Assembly (NCBI RefSeq): GCF_002198715.1
Contig: NZ_MWLK01000036.1
Coordinates: forward strand, 154,401-218,400
Length of the DNA stretch: 64,000 nt
DNA from: Rhodomicrobium sp. R_RK_3
Lineage (GTDB): Bacteria; Pseudomonadota; Alphaproteobacteria; Rhizobiales; Rhodomicrobiaceae
Direction of reading: 5' to 3'
The stretch's first letter is position 1, and each line of letters opens with the position of its first letter. The notes below the pieces were generated by a model that saw nothing but the letters and a program-made list of their open reading frames with translations, made no database searches and was not told the origin of the DNA. Shown piece after piece: positions 58,214 through 64,000 of the stretch. The position numbers and the translations under genes are program-made.

Positions 58214-58261
58214 AGCGGGCTGATAAGCGGGACACCGGTTCCCGCTTTCCTCGGCCCGCTC
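58213..58261. terminator. Nested palindrome between convergent chrA and tctA
   Basis: Outer arms GAGCGGGC (58213-58220) and GCCCGCTC (58254-58261) enclose inner arms AAGCGGGA (58225-58232) and TCCCGCTT (58240-58247). Together they could form a long two-tier hairpin on either strand, starting at the chrA stop and ending just before the tctA stop. No T-run follows, so it is either a rho-assisted terminator or a REP-like element. Confidence 0.5.
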
Positions 58262-58274
58262 CGAGCGAGGCCGA

Positions 58275-59780
58275 TCAATCGTCCTCGACGAAGACCTGTT
58301 CGCGCTTCTTCGCCACCGACGGCAGGAACACCACGACCAGCGCCGCGACCGACAAGAGCAGCAGCGTCAGGCTGATCGGCCGGTTGAGGAAGATCATCGG
58401 GTCGCCGCGCGAAATGATCATGGCGCGGCGAAGATGTTCCTCCAGCATCGGCCCGAGCACGAAGCCCAGCAGCAGCGGCGCCGGCTCGCAGCCGAGCCTG
58501 TAGAACAGGTAGCCGATGCCGCCGAAGATGGCGACCGAGTACATGTCGAAGATGTTGGTGTTGATGCTGTATACGCCGATGGCCGAGAAGGCCATGATCG
58601 CCGGGAACATCAGGTAATACGGCACGCGCAGCACCCGCACCCACAGCCCGACCAGCGGCAGGTTGAGCACCACCAGCATCAGATTGCCGAGCCACATCGA
58701 GGCGATGATGCCCCAGAACAGCTCCGGCCGCTCCGCCGCGACGTTCGGACCCGGCACGATGCCCTGGATGATGAAGGCGCCGATCATCAGCGCCATCACC
58801 GGGTTGGCCGGAATGCCGAGCGTCAGCATCGGGATGAACGAAGTCTGGGCGGCCGCATTGTTGGCGCTTTCCGGTCCGGCGACGCCTTCGATGGCACCAT
58901 GGCCGAAACGCTCCGGCGTGCTGGAGACCTTCTTCTCCAGCGTATAGGCGGCGAAGGAGGCGAGCACGGCGCCGCCGCCCGGCAGAATGCCGAGCGCCGA
59001 CCCGAGCAGCGTGCCGCGCACGATCGGCGCCGCCATGGCCTTCAGGTCCTCGCGCGTCGGCATCAGGTTGGTGACGACGGTGGTGACGACTTCGCGCGTC
59101 CGCTCGGTTTCCAGATTACGCAGGATCTCCGCTATGCCGAAGACGCCCACGGCGACGGCGACGAAATTGATGCCGTCGGCCAATTCCAGGTAGCCCATCG
59201 TCATGCGCGGCGCGCCGGTATAGATGTCGGTGCCGACGAGACCGAGCAGCAGCCCGATCACGATCATGGCCAGCGCCTTCAGGATCGAGCCATGCGCCAG
59301 GGCGACCGAGGTAATCAGCGCCAGCACCATCAGCGAGAAATATTCGGGTGAGCCGAATTTCAGCGCGATGACGGTGAGCGGCGGCGCGGCGGCGGCGATG
59401 ACGAAGGTGGCGAAGGTTCCAGCGACGAAGGAGCCGATGGCGGCCGTGGCGAGCGCGGGACCGGCACGGCCCTGGCGTGCCATCTGATAGCCGTCGATGG
59501 TGGTCACGGCCGAGGAGGACTCGCCCGGCAGGTTGATGAGAACCGCCGTGGTCGATCCGCCATATTGGGCGCCGTAATAGATGCCGGCCAGCATGATCAG
59601 CGAGGAGACCGGCTCCAGACTGTAGGTGATCGGCAGCAGCATGGCGATGGTGGCGGTCGGCCCCAGGCCGGGCAGGACGCCGATCAGTGTGCCGAGCAGC
59701 GTACCGATGAAGCAGTAGAACAGATTGCCCGGCTGCAGCGCCGTGGCCATTCCAATGCTGAGATTGTGGATGAGATCCAT
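58275..59780 (-). CDS. tctA: Tripartite tricarboxylate transporter permease TctA
   Basis: 501 residues, about 11-12 helices. Family motifs are GTLLGTLIGVLPGLGPTATI, MLAGIYYGAQYGGSTTAVLI, NLPGESSSAVTTIDGYQMAR and the second-half ILPGGGAVLASFAAYTLEKK. It is the large membrane subunit of a secondary transporter that takes up citrate or other carboxylates delivered by the TctC binding protein. One nt after tctB; last gene of tctC-tctB-tctA. Confidence 0.95.
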   Translation of the reverse strand: MDLIHNLSIGMATALQPGNLFYCFIGTLLGTLIGVLPGLGPTATIAMLLPITYSLEPVSSLIMLAGIYYGAQYGGSTTAVLINLPGESSSAVTTIDGYQMARQGRAGPALATAAIGSFVAGTFATFVIAAAAPPLTVIALKFGSPEYFSLMVLALITSVALAHGSILKALAMIVIGLLLGLVGTDIYTGAPRMTMGYLELADGINFVAVAVGVFGIAEILRNLETERTREVVTTVVTNLMPTREDLKAMAAPIVRGTLLGSALGILPGGGAVLASFAAYTLEKKVSSTPERFGHGAIEGVAGPESANNAAAQTSFIPMLTLGIPANPVMALMIGAFIIQGIVPGPNVAAERPELFWGIIASMWLGNLMLVVLNLPLVGLWVRVLRVPYYLMFPAIMAFSAIGVYSINTNIFDMYSVAIFGGIGYLFYRLGCEPAPLLLGFVLGPMLEEHLRRAMIISRGDPMIFLNRPISLTLLLLSVAALVVVFLPSVAKKREQVFVEDD

Positions 59781-59781
59781 G

Positions 59782-60252
59782 CTAATTCCCCAGCCCGACG
59801 ACGTTCATCCAAGGGCCGAAAAGCTGGATCGGCGTACCGAGGCCCCAGGAGAAGATCGCGACGCAAAAAAACACCAGGCCGGCGGTCAGGACGATCGCCA
59901 ATGGCAACGACATCCGATAGCTGGCGAATGAGGTGATGAAGCAGATGATGGCCAGCGCCGGCACCAGCCCGAGGCCCTGGATGGTCGCGCCGAAAACGAT
60001 CGGCCCCAGCAGGATGAAGAACATGCCGCGCCACGGCACCGGCCCCCAGGGCTCGTCTTCGGTGGAGATCGCGTGGAACAGGATGGCGATACCCAGAATA
60101 ACCAGCGCGCAGGCGAGAACCAGCGGGAAGTAGCCGGGTCCCATCTTGGTGTTGGTCCCAATATCGAGCGCCAGATAGTTATGCAGCCCGAATGCAAGGC
60201 CGAGCAAGATGAACAATGCTCCGGCCGCAGCGTCCTTGGTGTTGAATTTCAT
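59782..60252 (-). CDS. tctB: Tripartite tricarboxylate transporter small subunit TctB
   Basis: 156 residues with four predicted helices (AAAGALFILLGLAFGLHNYL; PGYFPLVLACALVILGIAIL; FFILLGPIVFGATIQGLGLV; SLPLAIVLTAGLVFFCVAIF) and the typical GTNTKMGPGYFP after helix 1. Small membrane partner of TctA. Sequence conservation in this family is low; the call rests on topology, the GPGYFP motif and position between tctC and tctA. Confidence 0.9.
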   Translation of the reverse strand: MKFNTKDAAAGALFILLGLAFGLHNYLALDIGTNTKMGPGYFPLVLACALVILGIAILFHAISTEDEPWGPVPWRGMFFILLGPIVFGATIQGLGLVPALAIICFITSFASYRMSLPLAIVLTAGLVFFCVAIFSWGLGTPIQLFGPWMNVVGLGN

Positions 60253-60356
60253 TGCATTGGCTCTAAGGGGAGGGAACGGTCCCGGTCGGCCTCACCGGCG
60301 GTGGGATTGCGAAAGAGGCGGCTCGATGCCGCCTCTCTCCAGTTTCTTCGTCGGAG

Positions 60357-61340
60357 TCAGTCGGCGTAGACGCCGGCCGCTTTGATCACCGGCTCCCAGC
60401 GGGTGATCTCGGATTCCAGCTTTGTCTTCAGCGCGGGGCCAGTCGCCTCTTCGGCGGTCGAGGGCACGGTGCCGAGTTCGGCGAAGCGAGCCTTGACGTT
60501 TTCGTCCGCCAGCGCCTTCTGCAGCGCGGCGGTCAGCTTGTCGAGGATGTCCTTCGGCGTGCCCTTCGGCGCATAGACGCCGTGCCAGATGCCGACTTCA
60601 AACCCCTTCAGGCCGGCTTCGGCAGCCGTCGGCACGTCCGGCAGAGCGGCGAGGCGCGCCGGGCTGGTCGTGGCGTAAGCCTTGATCTTGCCGCCCTTGA
60701 TCTGGTTGGTGGTGTTGGTGGTCTGGTCGCACATGATGTCGACCTGGCCGCCGAGCAGGTCGGTCATGGCGGGGCCGGTGCCCTTATAGGGGACGGTCGT
60801 CACCTGCGTTTCGACGGCGCTCTGGAACAGCATGCCGCAAAGATGCGACGCGGCGCCGATGCCGGCATTGGCGTAGGTCACCTTCTCCTTGTTCGCCTTC
60901 ACATAGTCGATGAGGCTCTTCAGATCGGTGGCTTCGAGATTGGCGCGGCCAACCAGCGTCATCGGCACTTCCGTGACGAGGCCGACATATTCGAACGCGT
61001 TCAGCGTGTCATAGGGCAGCTTGCGATACAGGGTCGCGCTGGTGGCCATGCCGATGTGGTGCAGCAGGATGGTGTAGCCGTCGGGCGCGGCCTTGGCCAC
61101 GCGCGCCGCACCGAGCGTGCCACCGGCGCCGCCGACATTTTCGACCACGACTTGCTGGCCGAGTTCCTTGCTCATCACTTCCGCGACGAGACGCGTCACG
61201 GTATCGGTCGGACCGCCTGCCGAGAACGGCACGACGACGGTTATGGGGCGGGTGGGATAGGTCTGCGCCCACGCTGCGGCCGTGGTCGCGGCGACGAGGC
61301 CGGCGACTGTGGCTGCGCGTCGGGCAAGCTTGAAGATCAT
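60357..61340 (-). CDS. tctC: Tripartite tricarboxylate transporter substrate-binding protein (Bug family)
   Basis: 327 residues. Signal peptide (FKLARRAATVAGLVAATTAA, cleavage near AWAQ) and Bug-family signatures YPTRPITVVVPFSAGGPTDT, VENVGGAGGTLGAARVAKAA, YANAGIGAASHLCG and DLLGGQVDIMCD. It binds a carboxylate in the periplasm for TctAB. ATG at 61340 follows GGAGGAGTTC; upstream ATGs would lengthen the signal unnaturally. About 100 nt lie between it and tctB, possibly with a hairpin that sets higher tctC expression. Confidence 0.94.
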   Translation of the reverse strand: MIFKLARRAATVAGLVAATTAAAWAQTYPTRPITVVVPFSAGGPTDTVTRLVAEVMSKELGQQVVVENVGGAGGTLGAARVAKAAPDGYTILLHHIGMATSATLYRKLPYDTLNAFEYVGLVTEVPMTLVGRANLEATDLKSLIDYVKANKEKVTYANAGIGAASHLCGMLFQSAVETQVTTVPYKGTGPAMTDLLGGQVDIMCDQTTNTTNQIKGGKIKAYATTSPARLAALPDVPTAAEAGLKGFEVGIWHGVYAPKGTPKDILDKLTAALQKALADENVKARFAELGTVPSTAEEATGPALKTKLESEITRWEPVIKAAGVYAD

Positions 61341-61843
61341 GAACTCCTCCATCTCATTATCAGCAGGCAATCCGGGCCGGTAACGTCCAATTCCGGGGTG
61401 TCGTTGTCAATAGAGAACTAGACGCGCCAAGCTGATTCGCGGCTATTGGCCCAAAGCTTAAGCCTTTAGTCGCAAGATGTGACATTCCGTCAGCGGATTA
61501 TGGTTAGTCCTTGGAACCGCTTAGGGAATGTTTTTGCGCGCTCGGAGAAAATGCTTTCGCGCCGGAGCTGGGTAGCGGCCGCGCGCCGCATGTTTCTGGC
61601 TCGAGGCTAGAGAGCGTGCAGACTATCGGGCGTGTACGGAAATCCGTCAGCCGGGGAGGTCGCAATGCCGGTCGGGCGACGCTGCCGCCGCGGGCGCGCG
61701 CGACCCGTCGCATCGAGGGAACCGGGGCCCCGGTGGCCAGGTTTTTGCATGGCTGGCGTGCTGGGCGCCTGCGGGTTTGATTTTTGTGGGCAGGCACGCT
61801 AAGCGTGCTTGCGATTTATGGACAGGATGCGACGGACAGACAT
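61341..61843. other. Intergenic region between tctC and fpr
   Basis: About 500 nt separating the divergent tctC and fpr genes, which should hold both promoters. Several frames are open on each strand but lack protein character or ribosome sites. I see no convincing inverted repeat. No gene is called. Confidence 0.5.
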
Positions 61844-62617
61844 ATGAGCAATTTCACGCAGGAAACCGTTCTCTCGGTTCGCCACTGGACTGACAGCCTG
61901 TTCAGCTTCACCGCCACCCGCAGCCCCTCCTTCCGCTTCGCCAATGGCCAGTTCACCATGATGGGGCTCGAAGTCGACGGCAAGCCGCTGACGCGCGCCT
62001 ATTCCATGGTCAGCACCAATTACGACGAGAAGCTGGAATTCTTCAGCATCAAGGTGCCGGACGGCCCGCTGACCTCGCGGCTTCAGCACATCCGCGAAGG
62101 CGACCGCATCCTCGTAAGCAAGAAGCCGGTCGGCACGCTGATCCTCGACAATCTGACGCCCGGCCGCACGCTCTATCTGTTCAGCACCGGCACCGGCCTC
62201 GCCCCCTTCATGAGCATCATCCGCGATCCCGACACATTTGAGAAATTCGGCAAGGTGGTGCTGGTGCATGGCTGCCGCCAGGTCGCCGAGTTGGCCTATG
62301 GCGAGACCATCACGCAAGCGCTGCCGAACGATGAATTCCTTGGCGAGTTGATCCGCGACAACCTCGTCTATTACCCGACCGTCACACGCGAGCCCTTCCA
62401 CAATCGCGGCCGGGTGACGGATCTGGTGGCGTCTGGGCAATTGTTCACGGATATCGGTCTGCCGGGCCTCGATGTCGCCGAGGACCGGGTCATGCTCTGC
62501 GGCAGCCCGCAAATGCTGGACGATATGCGCGCGCTGCTCGGGGAGCGCGGCTTCACCGAAGGCTCGAGCGGCAAGCCCGCCGAGTTCGTCGTCGAGAAAG
62601 CCTTCGTCGAGCGCTGA
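61844..62617 (+). CDS. fpr: Ferredoxin--NADP reductase
   Basis: 257 residues. FAD-binding motif LTRAYSMVSTNYDEKLEFF (RxYS type), NADPH-binding LYLFSTGTGLAPFMSIIRDP, and the C-terminal CGSPQMLDDMRALL and PAEFVVEKAFVER. Plant-type bacterial FPR shuttling electrons between NADPH and ferredoxin or flavodoxin, often in oxidative-stress defence. The ATG at 61844 (MSNFTQETVLSV) is chosen for the family N-terminus; the frame opens at 61784. Confidence 0.94.
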   Translation: MSNFTQETVLSVRHWTDSLFSFTATRSPSFRFANGQFTMMGLEVDGKPLTRAYSMVSTNYDEKLEFFSIKVPDGPLTSRLQHIREGDRILVSKKPVGTLILDNLTPGRTLYLFSTGTGLAPFMSIIRDPDTFEKFGKVVLVHGCRQVAELAYGETITQALPNDEFLGELIRDNLVYYPTVTREPFHNRGRVTDLVASGQLFTDIGLPGLDVAEDRVMLCGSPQMLDDMRALLGERGFTEGSSGKPAEFVVEKAFVER

Positions 62618-62668
62618 GGCCGGGGCCTCGCAGCGCCGGAGTCATCGGCAGAACCCCACCATGCGCAT

Positions 62669-64000
62669 CTATTGCGCCGGCCCGGGCGCGGTGTCGTTGC
62701 CGCCTCTCTTAGCGGCGGCGAGGGCCTGCGCGGCCGGGCTCAGCTTCTGCTTCAGGGCGATGATCCGGTCGTAGGAGGCCTGCAACTTGTCGCGGCTGAT
62801 CGCCCCGCTCGCGACGGCGCGCGCGATGATCGCGGCGATCCTGTCTGGCAGGTCCGCGCCGGCGGCATTGCGCTGGCCGATCAGCAGCACGTCGTTGCCC
62901 GCCTTGATCGCCCGGAGCACGCGGTCCTCCAGCGGATAGCGAGCGGTGATGGCGGCCAGTTCCAGGTCGTCGCTGAGCACGACACCGTCGAAGCCGATCT
63001 CCGTGCGCAGCCGCTTGACCGCCTTCTCGGACAGCGATGCGGGCAGGCCCGGCTCATCGGAAAAGCCGGAATGGGTGAGATGCCCCATCATCACCATGTC
63101 GGCGCTCTCGCTGGCGACCAGCTCGCGGTAAGGCTCCAATTCGGCCGCCGACCAATGCGCCTCGATGTCGGCGGGCGCGTCCTGGGCGTCGCGGTCGGCG
63201 CTGCCGAAGCCGGGGAAATGTTTCAGCGCGGTCAGCAGCCCGATATCGTGATGCGCGATGCGGAAGGCTTTGGCGAAAGCCGCCACATGCTTGGGCTGCG
63301 CGCCATAGCTGCGCCGCTTGACGGCGATGGCCGGGTTGGCCTCGTTCTGGCGCAGATCGACTACCGGCCCGAGATTGAGGTTGAAACCGTAGCCGCCCAG
63401 CTCGGAGGCCATCGTCTGGTAGACGCTATAGGCGATGAGCGGATCGTTGGTCTCGCCGAGATCGCTGGCGGAGGGGTAGCTGCGGAAGCCGTGGTCGGCC
63501 GCCATGGCCTGGGCGACGCCGCCCTCCTGCTCGACGGCGAGGAAGGGCACGGTCGCGGCCTTGGTGCGGCGCAGGGCGTTCATCAATTTCGTCAACTGTC
63601 CGGGCGAGACGACATTGCGCGGCGCGATGACCACGCCGCCGATTCGGCCGGACTCGATCTGGGCAACGATCTGCTTTGTCGCCGCCTCGTCCGGCGCGGT
63701 GCCGTCGAAGCCGACGATCAGCATCTGTCCGGCGAATTTGGCGATCAGCGGGTCCGGCTTCTGTTCCGGCGTGGGCGGCGGCGATGCCTCGGGAACCGCC
63801 ATGCTAAGCATAACCGGCGCGGGCTCCACCGGAGCCACGGCGGGCGCGGGCGGCGGCAATGTGGCGGCGACGGGTACGGTCTGAGCGGGTGCGGGCGCGG
63901 CTTCGCGCGGCGGCGTCGGCACGGCCACGGGCGCCGCCTCGCGTAGCGCTACGGGCGTTGCCGGCGGCATCGCGTGCGCGGCGTCGCGGACGGGCGCGGG
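62669..64000 (-). CDS. Glycoside hydrolase family 3 protein (5' end outside window)
   Basis: At least 444 residues, open to the window edge; an ATG at 63970 is possible but the same Ala/Pro/Val-rich composition continues upstream of it. About 110 low-complexity residues precede a GH3 N-terminal barrel: AGQMLIVGFDGTAP, LAVEQEGGVAQAM, GFNLNLGPVVDLR, LLTALKHFPGFGSADRDAQD, MMGHLTHSGF and GFDGVVLSDDLELAA. The nucleophile Asp of SDDL is kept, but the NagZ-type acid/base His (DSH after KHFPGHG) reads DAQ and VDQEGG reads VEQEGG. Ancestry is with beta-N-acetylhexosaminidase NagZ; activity is doubtful. Confidence 0.82.
   Translation of the reverse strand, partial: PAPVRDAAHAMPPATPVALREAAPVAVPTPPREAAPAPAQTVPVAATLPPPAPAVAPVEPAPVMLSMAVPEASPPPTPEQKPDPLIAKFAGQMLIVGFDGTAPDEAATKQIVAQIESGRIGGVVIAPRNVVSPGQLTKLMNALRRTKAATVPFLAVEQEGGVAQAMAADHGFRSYPSASDLGETNDPLIAYSVYQTMASELGGYGFNLNLGPVVDLRQNEANPAIAVKRRSYGAQPKHVAAFAKAFRIAHHDIGLLTALKHFPGFGSADRDAQDAPADIEAHWSAAELEPYRELVASESADMVMMGHLTHSGFSDEPGLPASLSEKAVKRLRTEIGFDGVVLSDDLELAAITARYPLEDRVLRAIKAGNDVLLIGQRNAAGADLPDRIAAIIARAVASGAISRDKLQASYDRIIALKQKLSPAAQALAAAKRGGNDTAPGPAQ

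Noticed and set aside
56815..58503. 562-residue frame overlapping chrA
   Set aside because: Same strand, different frame from the clear ChrA protein; Arg/Gly-rich and runs past the chrA stop into the convergent tctA gene.

Overview
The window is high-GC, densely coded bacterial chromosome. Gene content and order (suf operon without isc genes, rph-rdgB-hemW, murA with a DUF2948 gene and hisD, nadD-rsfS-rlmH, argH beside a small YifL-type lipoprotein, TctABC) point to an alphaproteobacterium of the Hyphomicrobiales (Rhizobiales). Genus cannot be settled from the sequence; a Beijerinckiaceae/Bosea/methylotroph-type relative is a guess. No prophage, transposase, rRNA operon or CRISPR array is visible.

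Layout. 1-3.8 kb: 3' part of a suf iron-sulfur operon (sufC end, sufD, rhodanese, sufS, sufT). 4.2-7.0 kb: PPK2 and an OmpR-type two-component pair. 7.4-13.2 kb: lipoprotein-argH, divergent tlpA and phosphoesterase, then rph-rdgB-hemW. 13.3-18.2 kb: an SGNH/CE2-like protein lacking its catalytic serine, a CoxG-like protein, a flavin reductase, a DHA2 exporter and a coiled-coil protein. 18.3-22.1 kb: a YhaO/YhaN (Mre11/Rad50-like) nuclease-ATPase pair. 22.1-28 kb: housekeeping genes on the minus strand (murA, DUF2948, hisD, nadD, rsfS, rlmH). 28.2-31 kb: an AT-rich gap, tRNA-Thr(GGT), and a NarL-type regulator whose histidine kinase is frameshifted. 31.2-36.3 kb: a TonB-dependent receptor convergent with tonB-exbD-exbB and a secreted protein.

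36.3-48.2 kb is the most interesting functional unit. A ten-gene minus-strand operon, mostly with ATGA-type or very short junctions, encodes a Zn-dependent polyol dehydrogenase, a complete ABC sugar importer, an SIS isomerase-like protein, a TIM-barrel isomerase/epimerase, a SorC regulator, an FGGY pentulose kinase and xylulokinase. A divergent inositol-monophosphatase-family gene starts across a 120-bp gap carrying overlapping ATATGT/ACATAT inverted repeats around a good -35 box. It looks like an uptake and catabolic system for a polyol or rare sugar, with part of its order (TIM barrel-SorC-FGGY kinase) resembling erythritol loci.

48.2-55.9 kb is a surface-glycan cluster: dTDP-L-rhamnose synthesis (rmlCBDA) with three glycosyltransferases. 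Two of the glycosyltransferases and the flanking DNA are visibly richer in A+T than the rest, suggesting transfer. 56.3-64 kb: a small hypothetical, chromate transporter, TctCBA tricarboxylate transporter, ferredoxin-NADP reductase and the 3' part of a GH3 protein with altered active-site motifs.

Three copies of a roughly 110-136-nt inverted-repeat element lie at operon ends (two between convergent genes), and other REP-like palindromes occupy several gaps.
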